64,000 nt of DNA, from positions 62,001 to 126,000 of the forward strand of contig NZ_JALNUP010000004.1 of NCBI RefSeq assembly GCF_026540855.1. Reading direction: 5' to 3'. Origin of the DNA: Sphingomonas sp. GC_Shp_5 (GTDB lineage: Bacteria > Pseudomonadota > Alphaproteobacteria > Sphingomonadales > Sphingomonadaceae). Below are positions 53,138-63,067 of the stretch, one piece after another (within the stretch, counting starts at the first letter, position 1; each line of letters opens with the position of its first letter). A model generated the notes under the pieces. The model had not been told where the DNA came from. It worked only from the letters and a program-made list of their open reading frames with translations, and did not search any database. A program made the translations under genes and the position numbers.

Positions 53138-54424
53138 CTACCGCGCCCGCCGCTGCGCGCCCAGGCGGGTCATCAGGATCGCGGCGCGCTTGGCCTGGCG
53201 GCGGATGCTCTGCAGGTCGACCATTTCGGCGGGAGTGTGATCGCCGCGGCTGGCGGTGCCGAGCCCGACCAGCCCGTCGACTTCGGCGGCGACGAACGAG
53301 ATGTCGCCGGCGCCGCGCTTGAGCGGGTCGAGCGGCAGCATCGCGGGCAGGCCGAGGTCCTGGTTCACCCCGTTGAGCGCCGCGAGCAGCGCCTGGTTGC
53401 CCGCGGTCGGCGCCATCGCCGGATAGCCGCCCTTGAAGCTGATCGTCGCCGTGGTGCCGGGCGCATGGCGGGCGACGATCGCGATCATCCTCGCGCGGAC
53501 CCGCTCGGTCTGCGCGTCGCTGAGGGTTCGGAAGTCGCCGCTGGCGACCGCGGCGGCGGGGATGATGTTGCTCTTGCCGGTCGCGTGCGCGCCGGCGGTG
53601 TTCAGTGTCGCGGTGGCGCCGGCGGCGAGCACGCCGGTGTTGAAGGTGAGATTGGGCTCGGGCAGCTCGGTGCGGAAGGCGGCGAGGATCCGTGCCAGCT
53701 CGTTGGCGGCGCCGTCGCCGAACTCGTCGCTGAAGATCCGCGACGAATGGCCGGTCTTGCCGGTGACCGCGAGCGACCAGTCGTTGACCGAGCGGCGCGC
53801 GATCGAGCCCATGTCGTGGCCGTCCTCGACCGCGAGCCCCTCGAAATCGAGCGCGGCGTCGGCGCGCTTGCCCGCGGCGACCAGATCGGCGCGCGCCAGC
53901 GACTGCGGGTCGCCGGCATCCTCCTCGTCGCCGGAGAGCACGATCTCGATGTTGGTGCGCGCGAGCGTGCCCGCGGCCTTCATCGCACGGAGCGCGGCGA
54001 GCATCACGACCATGCCGCCCTTGTCGTCGCCGACGCCGGGGCCCGCCGCCTCGTCGCCGTGCCGCTCGAAGCGCTGGAACGGCGAATCCTGTTCGAACAC
54101 GGTATCGAGATGGCCGATCAGCAGCAGGCGCTTGGTGCCCGCCGCGCCCTTGTGGACGGCGATGATGTGGCCGGCGCGGCCCGCGGCTGTCATCGGCTTC
54201 CAGGTGACCGCGAAGCCGAGCGGCTCGAGCTCGCGGCGCATCATGGTGCCGACCGCGGTGACCCCGGCGATGTTCATCGTGCCGCTGTTCTGGTTGACCA
54301 GCGCCTCCAGCGTCGCGACCGACCGGTCGAACTCGGCATCGACGGTGGCGGCCATCCGGGTTTCGGCGGGCGACAGCTGCGGCGCAGCGGCGAGGAGGAG
54401 CAGGGCGGTGAGCATCGCGGGCAT
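53138..54424 (-). CDS. M20 family metallopeptidase (carboxypeptidase G2-like), exported
   Basis: A 428-residue zinc exopeptidase. A short hydrophobic leader (MPAMLTALLLLAAAPQ) suggests export. Metal and catalytic residues are visible: LLIGHLDTVFEQDSPF (first His and Asp), GPGVGDDKGGM (bridging Asp), VLSGDEEDAGD (catalytic Glu and metal Glu), and SRGDHTPAE near the C-terminus (last His). The central dimerisation domain lies at about 190-310. Members cleave C-terminal glutamate or small amino-acid amides. The start is 54424 or 54415; both give a leader. It is divergent from the hydrolase-hydratase operon. Confidence 0.9.
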   Translation of the reverse strand: MPAMLTALLLLAAAPQLSPAETRMAATVDAEFDRSVATLEALVNQNSGTMNIAGVTAVGTMMRRELEPLGFAVTWKPMTAAGRAGHIIAVHKGAAGTKRLLLIGHLDTVFEQDSPFQRFERHGDEAAGPGVGDDKGGMVVMLAALRAMKAAGTLARTNIEIVLSGDEEDAGDPQSLARADLVAAGKRADAALDFEGLAVEDGHDMGSIARRSVNDWSLAVTGKTGHSSRIFSDEFGDGAANELARILAAFRTELPEPNLTFNTGVLAAGATATLNTAGAHATGKSNIIPAAAVASGDFRTLSDAQTERVRARMIAIVARHAPGTTATISFKGGYPAMAPTAGNQALLAALNGVNQDLGLPAMLPLDPLKRGAGDISFVAAEVDGLVGLGTASRGDHTPAEMVDLQSIRRQAKRAAILMTRLGAQRRAR

Positions 54425-54502
54425 CGTCGCCTGCCAGCACGGCGCTGGCAAGCCGGCGGTTGGCCATTTCACCCCCGGGCGATCCGCTCTAAGGGGCGCT
54501 CC

Positions 54503-55582
54503 ATGAACGAGGCGATCAACCGGCCCGCGACACCCGACGGCGAGGATGTCATCTGCGCGACGGAGGGGCCGATCGGCCGCCTCCGGCTGCATCGACCCAA
54601 GGCGCTCAACGCGCTCAACATGGGCATGTGCGAAAGCATGCTCGGCGCGCTGGAGGGCTGGGCGGCCGATGGCGCGGTGGCGGCGGTGATGATCGACCAT
54701 GCCGAGGGCCGCGGCTTTTGCGCGGGCGGCGACATCCGCCTGCTCGCCGACAGCGGCGCGGGCGACGGCGCCGCGGCGCGCGCCTTCTTCTTTGCCGAAT
54801 ATCGCCTCAACCACCGCCTGTTTACCTTCGCCAAGCCGACGGTGGCGGTGATGGACGGCATTACCATGGGCGGCGGCGTCGGTCTGGCGCTGCCCTGCCG
54901 CTATCGCATCGCCACCGAGAACACCCGGCTGGCGATGCCCGAGACCGGGATCGGCCTGTTCCCCGATGTCGGCGGCGGCTGGTATCTGTCGCGGCTGCCC
55001 GGGCGGATGGGGCAGTATATCGCGCTCACCGGTACGCGGCTTAACGGCGCCGACTGCCTGGCGCTCGGCCTTGCCACCCATCATGTCGCCGCGGCGACGC
55101 TCCCGGCGCTCAAACGGGCGCTGATCGAGCGGCCGGTCGCGGAGATGGCCTCAATTCTCGACGGGATGGCTGAAGTGCCCGGCGAGGGCACGCTCGCCGC
55201 GCATCGCGACGCGATCGACCAGCTGTTCGCCGCCGACGCGCTGGAGGACATCCTCGCCGCGCTCGAGGCGGCGGACAGCGCCTTCGCCGCCGAGACGCTG
55301 GCGACGCTGCGCAGCAAATCGCCGCAGGCGATGAAGGTGTCGCTGCGGCTGCTCCATGACGGCGCGCAGATGGCGAGCTTCGCCGACGAGATGGCGCAGG
55401 AATATGCCGTCGCCACCCGCGTGGTGCAGCGCCACGACTTCGTCGAGGGCGTGCGCGCGGTGATCGTCGACAAGGATCATGCGCCGCGCTGGCAGCCGGC
55501 GACCGCCGCCGACGTCACCGATCATGTCATCGACCAGATCTTCGCGCCCTTGTCGGCCGACGCCGCCTGGTCGCCTGCCTGA
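54503..55582 (+). CDS. 3-hydroxyisobutyryl-CoA hydrolase (enoyl-CoA hydratase/isomerase family)
   Basis: A 359-residue crotonase-fold thioesterase that frees 3-hydroxyisobutyrate in valine breakdown. It is longer than hydratases, as typical for HIBCH, and has ALNALNMGMCESM, GFCAGGDIRLLAD (oxyanion-hole region), GITMGGGVGLALPCRYRIAT, and the HIBCH-characteristic block PETGIGLFPDVGGGWYLSRL. The start at 54503 is used since upstream in-frame sequence is non-coding. Followed by an enoyl-CoA hydratase gene after 15 bp. Together with mmsB at the left edge, three steps of valine catabolism are represented in the window. Confidence 0.88.
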   Translation: MNEAINRPATPDGEDVICATEGPIGRLRLHRPKALNALNMGMCESMLGALEGWAADGAVAAVMIDHAEGRGFCAGGDIRLLADSGAGDGAAARAFFFAEYRLNHRLFTFAKPTVAVMDGITMGGGVGLALPCRYRIATENTRLAMPETGIGLFPDVGGGWYLSRLPGRMGQYIALTGTRLNGADCLALGLATHHVAAATLPALKRALIERPVAEMASILDGMAEVPGEGTLAAHRDAIDQLFAADALEDILAALEAADSAFAAETLATLRSKSPQAMKVSLRLLHDGAQMASFADEMAQEYAVATRVVQRHDFVEGVRAVIVDKDHAPRWQPATAADVTDHVIDQIFAPLSADAAWSPA

Positions 55583-55597
55583 AGGAGCCTATCGCCG

Positions 55598-56371
55598 ATG
55601 ACTTACGAGACCATCCTCGTCGACCAGCGGGGCGCGGTGACGCTGATCACGCTCAATCGTCCGGCCGCGCTCAACGCGCTCAACGGCCAGCTGCTCGCCG
55701 ACCTGCTCGCCGCGCTGGCCGCGTTCGACGCTGATCCGGCGCAGGGCTGCGCGGTGCTGACCGGGAGCGACAAGGCGTTCGCCGCGGGCGCGGACATCAA
55801 GGAAATGGCCGACATGTCGTTCGCCGACATGTACGCGACCAACCATTTCGCCGGTTATGAGCGGCTGACCCGGACCCGCAAGCCGATCATCGCCGCGGTG
55901 GCGGGCTATGCGCTGGGCGGCGGCTGCGAGCTGGCGATGATGTGCGACTTCATCCTCGCCGGCGACAATGCGCGCTTCGGCCAGCCCGAGATCAAGCTCG
56001 GGGTGACGCCGGGGATGGGCGGTTCACAGCGGCTGACCCGCGCGGTCGGCAAGGCCAAGGCGATGGAGATGTGCCTCACCGGCCGGCTGATGGACGCCGC
56101 CGAGGCCGAGCGCGCCGGGCTGGTGAGCCGGATCGTGCCGGTCGCCGAGCTGGTCGAGGAAGCGGTGAAGACCGCGGCGGCGATCGCGGCGATGGCGCCG
56201 CTCGCGGTGCTCGCCAACAAGGAACTGGTCGACGCCGCGTTCGAGACCCATCTCGCGCAAGGGGTGCAGGTGGAGCGGCGATTGTTCAACGGCCTGTTCG
56301 CCACCGCCGACCAGAAGGAAGGCATGGCCGCATTCGTCGAGAAGCGCCCCGGCAACTGGCAGGGGCGCTGA
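55598..56371 (+). CDS. Enoyl-CoA hydratase
   Basis: A 257-residue crotonase-family enzyme that hydrates 2-enoyl-CoA, here probably methacrylyl-CoA in valine degradation. Family signatures: [29 protein letters not shown] (first oxyanion-hole loop, AGADIKE), and [19 protein letters not shown] followed by [19 protein letters not shown], which carries both catalytic glutamates. AAGGAG lies ahead of the ATG. It is in an operon with 3-hydroxyisobutyryl-CoA hydrolase. Confidence 0.93.
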   Translation: MTYETILVDQRGAVTLITLNRPAALNALNGQLLADLLAALAAFDADPAQGCAVLTGSDKAFAAGADIKEMADMSFADMYATNHFAGYERLTRTRKPIIAAVAGYALGGGCELAMMCDFILAGDNARFGQPEIKLGVTPGMGGSQRLTRAVGKAKAMEMCLTGRLMDAAEAERAGLVSRIVPVAELVEEAVKTAAAIAAMAPLAVLANKELVDAAFETHLAQGVQVERRLFNGLFATADQKEGMAAFVEKRPGNWQGR

Positions 56372-56393
56372 GCAGGTCACCGCGCGAGCCGGA

Positions 56394-56765
56394 TCACTGG
56401 CTGATCGCGTGGCCGATCGCCTGGGCGAGCTTGCGCATCGACACCGGCTTTTCGCAGCGCGGGATGCCGGCATAGCGGGTGAGGATCGCCGAGGCATCGT
56501 AGCCGGTCGCGAACACCAGCCGCACGCCGCGCTCGATCAACAGGTCGGCGACGGGATAGACCACTTCGCCGGCGAGGTTGATGTCGAGCACCGCGCCGTC
56601 GAGCGGCGGCTCGGTGGCGATCAGCCGCAGCGCCGCGGCGAGGCTGGGCGCGGGGCCGACCACCACCGCGCCGACCTCGGCAAGCGCGCTGGTGAGATCG
56701 TCGGCAAGCAGATATTCGTCCTCGGCGACGAGAATGCGGCAACCGCGCAGGCTATAGTCGTTCAT
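56394..56765 (-). CDS. Single-domain response regulator
   Basis: A 123-residue protein that is only a receiver domain. Key residues are present: acidic pair in VAEDEYLLAD, phospho-acceptor Asp61 (GAVLDINLAGE), Thr in FATGYD, and Lys106 in CEKPVSM. The sequence type, with PAPSLAAALRLI and LDINLAGE, is common for FixJ/CheY-like stand-alone receivers next to HWE-kinase systems in sphingomonads. No output domain exists, so it likely acts by phosphotransfer or protein contact. It has no kinase neighbour; the hybrid kinase at 21.5 kb is one possible partner. Convergent with the hydratase operon. Confidence 0.88.
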   Translation of the reverse strand: MNDYSLRGCRILVAEDEYLLADDLTSALAEVGAVVVGPAPSLAAALRLIATEPPLDGAVLDINLAGEVVYPVADLLIERGVRLVFATGYDASAILTRYAGIPRCEKPVSMRKLAQAIGHAISQ

Positions 56766-56833
56766 CTGTCGATCCCCCCGGAACCGCCAGCCTCTCAGAG
56801 CGCTCGCGCGAAGGCAAGCCCGGGTGCCGATCC

Positions 56834-58411
56834 CTACCGTGCAGGCGGCGGGGGCGTATCCGCGGTCACCGGCACAGGGCCGGTGGACTTGGCCTCGAGC
56901 AGCGAATCGCCGCCGAGCACGCGGTAGAGCTCGACGCGGTTGGTGGCGCCGACCAGCTGGGTCGCGACCAGCGTGCGCTGCGCGGTATAGAAGGACCGCT
57001 GGGCATCGAGGCTGGTGAGGAAGGTATCGATGCCGCCGCGATAGCGCGCGTTGGTGAGGCGCAGCGTATCGGCCGCGGCGACCTGGAAGTTGGTGTTGGC
57101 GCGCAGCTGCGCCGCGAGCGTACCTTGGCGGGCGAGCGCATCGGCGGTTTCGCGGAACGCGGTCTGGATCGATCGCTCATAGGTCGCGAGGGCAACGTCG
57201 CGCTCGGCCTGGGTGTAGCGGACATTGGCCTTGGCGGCGCCGGCCTGGAAGATCGGATAGCTGATCGACGGCGCGACCGAATAGTTGAACGCGCCGCCGG
57301 TGAACAGCGACGACAGGCCGGTGCTGGCGAAACCGAGCAGGCCGGTGAGCGAGATGCGCGGGAACAGCGTCGCGCGCGCGGCGCCGATCTCGGCATTGGT
57401 GGCGCGCAGCTCATATTCCGCCTCGACCACGTCGGGGCGGCGCAATAGGATGCCGCTGTCGAGCCCGGCTGAAAGGGTGGCGATGGTGGTCATCGCCTGT
57501 TCGATGCTCGCGGGCAGCAGCGCGGCATCGACCGGCGCGCCGACCAGCAGCTGGAGCGCGTTGACGTCCTGCGCGACCAAGGTGGTCTGCTCGGCGAGAT
57601 CGGCGTTGGCGGTCTCGAGCACCTGCTGCGCCTGGGTGAGATCGGTGCGCGGGCTGACGCCGCCGCTGAGCCGCGCCTGGGTGAGGCGGACGCTCTGCTC
57701 GGCGCTGGCGGCGGTGTTGCGCGCGATCGTCAGCAGGCTCTGGTCGGCGGCATAGTTGAGCCACGCCTCGGCGACATCGCCCACCAGCGTGAGGCGGGTG
57801 GCGCGCGCGGCGGCCTCCGTCTCGAAATAGCGGTTGAGCGCCGCGCCGGTCAGCGAGCGGACGCGGCCGAACAGATCGAGCTCGAACGCGGTGGCGCCGA
57901 GATCGACCGACCAGGCGCTGCTCGAGCTCGACGAGGTGACGACGCTGGAGCCGGTGCCGCCGGTGCTCGTGCCCGTGTCGGTCCCCGTGCCAGTGCCAGT
58001 GCCAGTGCCCGTGCCTGTCCCCGTGCCGCCGGAGCCGGTGCTGCTGCTCGCGGTGCTGCGGGTGCCGTTGCCGCCGCCCGAACGCGTGTAGCGGCCGGTG
58101 GCATCGATCTCGGGCAGCAGGTCGGCGCGCTGGATGCGATATTGCGCACGCGCCGCGGTAATGTTGGCGGCGGCGATGCGCAGGTCGCGGTTGTTGGCGA
58201 GCGCCTGATCGATGATCTGCTGGAGCCGCGCGTCCTTGAAGATGTCGCGATAGGTGACCGCCGGCAGTGTCGCCTCCGACTGGCGCAGATAGGCGTCGCC
58301 GACCGGCCACGACGTCGGCACCGGCGCGACCGGGCGGATGTACTTGGGCGCCATCGAGCAGGCCGACAACGTGGTGCCGGCGAGCACCAGCGAAAGGATC
58401 AGGCGGCGCAT
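56834..58411 (-). CDS. RND efflux outer-membrane lipoprotein (NodT/OprM type)
   Basis: A 525-residue outer-membrane channel of the RND pump encoded upstream. A lipobox TLSAC (Cys18) follows the signal MRRLILSLVLAG. Outer-membrane efflux domains: WPVGDAYLRQSEATLPAVTY and YRDIFKDARLQQIIDQALAN, then FELDLFGRVRSLTGAALNRY, and SISYPIFQAGAAKANVRYTQ. Unusually, residues about 110-170 hold a Gly/Thr/Ser-rich insert with many TG repeats (58080-57905), probably a surface or periplasmic loop. The ATG overlaps the stop of the pump gene (TGATG). Last gene of the operon. Confidence 0.9.
   Translation of the reverse strand: MRRLILSLVLAGTTLSACSMAPKYIRPVAPVPTSWPVGDAYLRQSEATLPAVTYRDIFKDARLQQIIDQALANNRDLRIAAANITAARAQYRIQRADLLPEIDATGRYTRSGGGNGTRSTASSSTGSGGTGTGTGTGTGTGTGTDTGTSTGGTGSSVVTSSSSSSAWSVDLGATAFELDLFGRVRSLTGAALNRYFETEAAARATRLTLVGDVAEAWLNYAADQSLLTIARNTAASAEQSVRLTQARLSGGVSPRTDLTQAQQVLETANADLAEQTTLVAQDVNALQLLVGAPVDAALLPASIEQAMTTIATLSAGLDSGILLRRPDVVEAEYELRATNAEIGAARATLFPRISLTGLLGFASTGLSSLFTGGAFNYSVAPSISYPIFQAGAAKANVRYTQAERDVALATYERSIQTAFRETADALARQGTLAAQLRANTNFQVAAADTLRLTNARYRGGIDTFLTSLDAQRSFYTAQRTLVATQLVGATNRVELYRVLGGDSLLEAKSTGPVPVTADTPPPPAR
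57965..58035. repeat. Short tandem repeat (CAGTGC/CCGTGC units) inside the efflux channel gene
   Basis: An imperfect hexameric tandem repeat, seen as GTGCCAGTGCCAGTGCCAGT and flanking GTGCC(C/T) variants, encodes alternating Thr-Gly. Units differ by a few bases but keep the 6-nt period, so gain or loss of units stays in frame. Confidence 0.75.
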
Positions 58412-61400
58412 CAGGCGGGCTCCGGCTCGGTCGAGGGCGGCATCGGCGGCGCGGGCGGATCCTTGGGCTTGCCGTCCTGCTGCTTGACCGGCCGGCCGCG
58501 CAGCTTGGCGATGCCCTCGCCGACGCCGCTGCGGACGAGCACGAAGAACAACGGGATGTAGAAGATCGCCAGCACCGTCGCGCTGAGCATGCCGCCGACC
58601 ACCGCGGTGCCGATCGCGATCCGGCTGTTGGCACCGGCGCCGGTGGAGATCGCCAGCGGCATCACGCCGAAGATGAAGGCGAGGCTGGTCATCAGGATCG
58701 GGCGGAGACGGATCTTCGCCGCCTCCAGCGCCGCGTCCATCACGCTCGCCCCGCCGCGTTCGGCCTGTTCGGCGAACTCGATCATCAGGATCGCGTTCTT
58801 CGCCGCCAGCCCCATCGTCGTCAGCAGCCCGATCTGCAGATAGACGTCGTTGATCAGCCCGCGCAGCGTCACGAACAGAATCGCACCAACGAGGCCGAGC
58901 GGAATGATCAACAGCACGGCGATCGGGATCGACCAGCTCTCGTACAGCGCCGCGAGGCACAGGAAGACGACGAGCAGCGACAGGCCATAAAGCAGGGGCG
59001 CCTGGCCGCCGGCGAGCCGCTCCTGATAGGAGAGGCCGGACCAGGCGATGCTGGTGCCCTTTACCTGGCCGGCGAGCTCGGCGATCCGCGTCATCGCATC
59101 GCCCGAGCTCTTGCCCGCCGCCGCCGATCCCTGGAATTCATAGGACTGAATGCCGTTGAAGCGCGACAGCGTCGTCGGGGCCTGGCCCCATCCGGTCTTG
59201 GCGAAGGAGGAGAAAGGCGTCATCGCGCCGGTGGTGCCGCGTACGAACCACTGGCTGAGATCGGACGGCTCGGCGCGGAACTGCGCATCGCCCTGCACAT
59301 AGACGCGCTTGACGCGGCCGCGGTCGACGAAATCGTTGACATAGGATCCGCCCCAGGCGGTCGACAGCGTCGAATTGACGTTGGCCTGGGTAAGCCCGAG
59401 TGCCGACAGCCTTTGCGGATCGGCCTGGACCTGCAGCGTCGCGACATCGGGCAATTCGGTGATGCGCACCGAGGCGAGCGCCGGATCGTTCTTGGCCGCC
59501 GCCAGCAGCTTGTCGCGTGCCGCCTCGAAGTCGGCGAGCGGCATGCCGCTGGTGTTCTGCAACTCCACCGTGAAGCCGTTGGACGAGCCAAGGCCGCGGA
59601 TCGCCGGCGGTACCAGCGCATAGACCTGACCGTCGCGGAAGCCCTTGAACGCGGACGAGGCGCGCGCGACGATCGCGTCGGCGGTATTGTCCTTGCCCTT
59701 GCGATCGGCCCAGTCGCGGAAGGCGATAAACCCCTGGCCGGTGTTCTGACCGCTTGCGCCGCCGCCGCCACCGCCGCTGACGGTGAACATGGTGACGGTG
59801 TTGTTTCCCTCGTTGCGGCGGAAATAATCCTCCACCTGCTTCTGGAGCGCGAAGGTGCGGCCCTGGGTGGCGCCAGCGGGGAGCTGGAACTGGACGCTGG
59901 CGCCGCCCTGATCCTCGGTGGGCAGGAAACCGGTCGGCAGGCGCAGGAACAGCACCGCCAATAGCGCAACGATGGCGGCATAGATCAGCAGGAACAGCCA
60001 TTTGCGCGCGACCACGGCCTTCACCGCGCCGATGTATTTCTCGATGCCCTTGTCGAACGTCTCGTTGAACTTCTCGCCGCTGCGGGTGAAGAAGTGGGTG
60101 ACCCCGGGGAAGCGCTGGCCGAACCAGCTTTTCTCGACATTGCCGTCGGCATCGCGCTTCTTCTGCTTGAGCAGCGTCGCGGTCAGCGCCGGCGACAGCA
60201 CCAGCGCGACGATGACCGACAGCACCATCGCCGAGACCATGGTCAGCGAGAACTGGCGGTAGATCACGCCGGTCGAGCCGCCGAAGAACGCCATCGGCAG
60301 GAACACCGCGGACAGCACCAGCGCGATCGCGACCAGCGCGACGGTGATCTCGTCCATCGACTTCACCGTCGCGTCGCGCGGGGAGAGATCGGGATCCTCC
60401 TCCATCAGCCGCTCGACGTTCTCGACGACCACGATCGCGTCGTCGACGAGGAGGCCGATCGCGAGCACCAGCCCGAACAGGGTGAGAGTGTTGATCGAGA
60501 AGCCGGCGATGTAGAAGATGCCTACCGTGCCGAGCAGCACCACCGGCACCGCGATTGCCGGGATCAGCGTCGCGCGCCAGCTCTGCAGGAACACGAACAT
60601 GACGATGACGACGAGGATGATCGCCTCGATCAGCGTCTTGACCACTTCCTCGATCGACAGCTTGATGAAATCGGTGGTGTCGTTGGCATAGGCGTATTTC
60701 AGCCCCGGCGGGAACGCCTTGCCTGCGGTCGCGATCTCGGCCTTGACCAGCTCGGCGGTGGCGAGCGCGTCGGCGCCCGGCGCGAGCAGGATGGCGATGC
60801 CGGCACCCGGATGCTGGTTGACGCGGCTGCGCGCGTTATAGTTCTCGGCGCCGAGCTCGATGCGGGCGACGTCCTTGAGCCGCACGGTGGCGCCGTCGGT
60901 CTGCGTCTTGACGATGATGTTGGCGAACTGCTCGGGCGTCTGCAGCCGCGATTGCGCGGTCACGGTGGCGTTGAGCATCTGCGTATCGGGCTGCGGCTGG
61001 CCGCCGATCTCACCCGCCGCCACTTCGGTATTCTGGTTGGTGATCGCAGTGGTGATGTCGCTCGGCATCAGCTGGTAACTGGCGAGCTCATTCGGGTTGA
61101 GCCAGATCCGCATCGCATATTGCGCGCCGAACACGTTGGTGTCGCCGACGCCCTTGATGCGGCCGAGCGGATCCTGGAGGTTCGAGACCAGATAGTCCGA
61201 GACGTCCTGGTTGGTCATCTTGTCGGTGGCGTCATAGACGCCGACGATCAGCAGATTGTCCGGGTTGGACTTGCGGACGATCAGGCCTTGCTGCTGGACC
61301 TGCTGGGGTAGGCGCGACAGCGTCTGCTGCACCTGATTCTGCACCTGGACCTGGGCGATGTCCGGATCGGTGCCCTTGGAGAAGGTGACGGTGATCGTCA

Positions 61401-61665
61401 CCGACCCGCGCGACGAGGAGGAGGAGCTGAAATAGAGCAGCCCGTCGATCCCGGTCAGCGATTGCTCGACGACCTGGGTGACGCTGTTCTGGATGGTCTG
61501 GGCGGACGCGCCGGGGAAGGTCGCGCGCACCGTTACCTGCGGCGGGGCGACATCGGGATATTGGGCGATCGGCAGCGCGAACATCGCGCCGATCCCGCCC
61601 AGCATGATGATGATCGCGATCACCCAGGCGAAGATCGGCCGGTCGATGAAAATGCGGGAGATCAT
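58411..61665 (-). CDS. RND multidrug efflux permease (HAE1/AcrB family)
   Basis: A 1084-residue inner-membrane proton-driven pump, typical HAE1 length. It begins with ISRIFIDRPIFAWVIAIIIM and shows PIAQYPDVAPPQVTV, the TM4 motif GLLVDDAIVVVENVERLMEE with the proton-relay Asp pair, and a second half with GLAAKNAILMIEFA, RLRPILMTSLAFIFGVMPLA. The C-terminal tail is Pro/Lys-rich and longer than in AcrB. It forms an operon with the adaptor (7-bp gap) and the outer-membrane channel (1-nt overlap). Expected to export a broad range of hydrophobic compounds. Confidence 0.95.
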   Translation of the reverse strand: MISRIFIDRPIFAWVIAIIIMLGGIGAMFALPIAQYPDVAPPQVTVRATFPGASAQTIQNSVTQVVEQSLTGIDGLLYFSSSSSSRGSVTITVTFSKGTDPDIAQVQVQNQVQQTLSRLPQQVQQQGLIVRKSNPDNLLIVGVYDATDKMTNQDVSDYLVSNLQDPLGRIKGVGDTNVFGAQYAMRIWLNPNELASYQLMPSDITTAITNQNTEVAAGEIGGQPQPDTQMLNATVTAQSRLQTPEQFANIIVKTQTDGATVRLKDVARIELGAENYNARSRVNQHPGAGIAILLAPGADALATAELVKAEIATAGKAFPPGLKYAYANDTTDFIKLSIEEVVKTLIEAIILVVIVMFVFLQSWRATLIPAIAVPVVLLGTVGIFYIAGFSINTLTLFGLVLAIGLLVDDAIVVVENVERLMEEDPDLSPRDATVKSMDEITVALVAIALVLSAVFLPMAFFGGSTGVIYRQFSLTMVSAMVLSVIVALVLSPALTATLLKQKKRDADGNVEKSWFGQRFPGVTHFFTRSGEKFNETFDKGIEKYIGAVKAVVARKWLFLLIYAAIVALLAVLFLRLPTGFLPTEDQGGASVQFQLPAGATQGRTFALQKQVEDYFRRNEGNNTVTMFTVSGGGGGGASGQNTGQGFIAFRDWADRKGKDNTADAIVARASSAFKGFRDGQVYALVPPAIRGLGSSNGFTVELQNTSGMPLADFEAARDKLLAAAKNDPALASVRITELPDVATLQVQADPQRLSALGLTQANVNSTLSTAWGGSYVNDFVDRGRVKRVYVQGDAQFRAEPSDLSQWFVRGTTGAMTPFSSFAKTGWGQAPTTLSRFNGIQSYEFQGSAAAGKSSGDAMTRIAELAGQVKGTSIAWSGLSYQERLAGGQAPLLYGLSLLVVFLCLAALYESWSIPIAVLLIIPLGLVGAILFVTLRGLINDVYLQIGLLTTMGLAAKNAILMIEFAEQAERGGASVMDAALEAAKIRLRPILMTSLAFIFGVMPLAISTGAGANSRIAIGTAVVGGMLSATVLAIFYIPLFFVLVRSGVGEGIAKLRGRPVKQQDGKPKDPPAPPMPPSTEPEPA

Positions 61666-61672
61666 GAGCGGG

Positions 61673-62899
61673 TCAGCCGGCCTTGCTTTGTGCGGCCGCC
61701 TGCTTGGCGTCCTTCGATCCCTTTTTCGGGGGGGCGATATTCTGTGGCGAGCTCGCGGGCACCGCCTTCACCGCCTGGTTAGGCGCGATCTTAGCCAGGC
61801 CTTCGGTGATGATCTTGTCGCCGACGTTGATGCCCTTGGTCACCACCCAGAAGGCGCCCTGCGCACGGTCCGCCTGGACGGTGCGCTGGATCGCCTTGTT
61901 GCCCGGGCCGACGATATAGACCGTCGCATTGCCCTTGGGATCGCGCGCCACCGCGGCCTGCGGCACCAGGAAGGCGCGGGTGTTAGTCGCCTGCGCGAAG
62001 CTCGCGTTGACGAACATGCCCGGGAGCAGCACCCCTTGCGAATTGGGGAAGCGGGCGCGCAGCGTCACCGTGCCGGTGCTGGTGTCGACCAGCGCCTCGG
62101 AGAATTCGACGCTGCCGGTGGCGCCATAGTCGCTGCCGTCCTCGAGCATCAGCCGCACCTGGGCACGGGTGGCGACGATGCCGTCCTGGCCGAGCGAGCG
62201 GCGCAGCGCGAGCATGTCGCCGCTCGACTGCTGGATGTCGACAAACATCGGATCGAGCCGCTGAATCTGCGCGAGCGGGTCAGTCTGGCTTGCCGAGACG
62301 AGCGCGCCGACGGTGAACAGCGAGCGCCCGATCCGGCCGGAGATCGGCGCGGGGACGGTGGTGAACTTGAGGTTGATCTGCGCGGTCTGCAGCGCCGCCT
62401 GGGTCTGGCCGACCGCGGCGGTGGCCTGGCGGGCGGTGGCGACCGCGTTGGTGTAATCCTGCTTGCTGACCGCCTCGATCGCAGCGAGCGGCTTGTAGCG
62501 CTCCGCCTGGATCCGGGTCGCCTCGGCATTGGCCCGCGCACTCGCCAGATTGGCCTGCGCCTCGTTGGTCGCGGCGCGATAGAGGCGGGGATCGATCTCG
62601 TAGAGCGGCTGGCCCTTGGTGACGAGCGAGCCCTCGGTGAAGAACCGCCGGCGGATGATGCCGTTGACCTGCGGACGGACGTCGGAGCTTTCGAAGGCGG
62701 TGGTGCGACCGCTGAGCGTCGTCGTCATCGCCACGCTGGTCGGCTGGACGGTGACGTAGCCGACCGTGATCGGGCCTTGGCCGCCGCCCTTGCCGTCACC
62801 GCCCTTGCCCGCGCCCTTGTCCTGCGACTGGCCGCCGCCACAAGCTGCGAGCGCCAACATACTCGCGGCCGCTACCGATGCGAAAAGCGCCCGGTTCAT
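61673..62899 (-). CDS. RND efflux periplasmic adaptor lipoprotein (AcrA/MexA type)
   Basis: A 408-residue adaptor. Signal peptide with lipobox ALAAC gives a lipid anchor near residue 20, followed by a Gly/Lys-rich linker. The barrel and lipoyl parts follow: VQPTSVAMTTTLSGRTTAFE, VRPQVNGIIRRRFFTEGSLV, and a hairpin of about 60 residues, then KFTTVPAPISGRIGRSLFTV. An unusual basic C-terminus (KKGSKDAKQAAAQSKAG) closes it. The start at 62899 is chosen for the signal peptide. No regulator gene lies next to this operon, whose promoter faces the divergent rpiA gene across 168 bp. Confidence 0.93.
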   Translation of the reverse strand: MNRALFASVAAASMLALAACGGGQSQDKGAGKGGDGKGGGQGPITVGYVTVQPTSVAMTTTLSGRTTAFESSDVRPQVNGIIRRRFFTEGSLVTKGQPLYEIDPRLYRAATNEAQANLASARANAEATRIQAERYKPLAAIEAVSKQDYTNAVATARQATAAVGQTQAALQTAQINLKFTTVPAPISGRIGRSLFTVGALVSASQTDPLAQIQRLDPMFVDIQQSSGDMLALRRSLGQDGIVATRAQVRLMLEDGSDYGATGSVEFSEALVDTSTGTVTLRARFPNSQGVLLPGMFVNASFAQATNTRAFLVPQAAVARDPKGNATVYIVGPGNKAIQRTVQADRAQGAFWVVTKGINVGDKIITEGLAKIAPNQAVKAVPASSPQNIAPPKKGSKDAKQAAAQSKAG

Positions 62900-63067
62900 T
62901 CGTGTGGCTGTCAACTGGCTGGATCCGCTCTCTTTATCCTGGCGGGCGGCTGGCACCCGACGGAATGCACGACTCGCCGATTTCGGCCGGAGGACCAAAA
63001 TCGGCAATGTCGCGTTCCTGTGCATCAGGTGGCGCGGCCCGTCCATCCTTGTGGTAGAAATTAGGTC

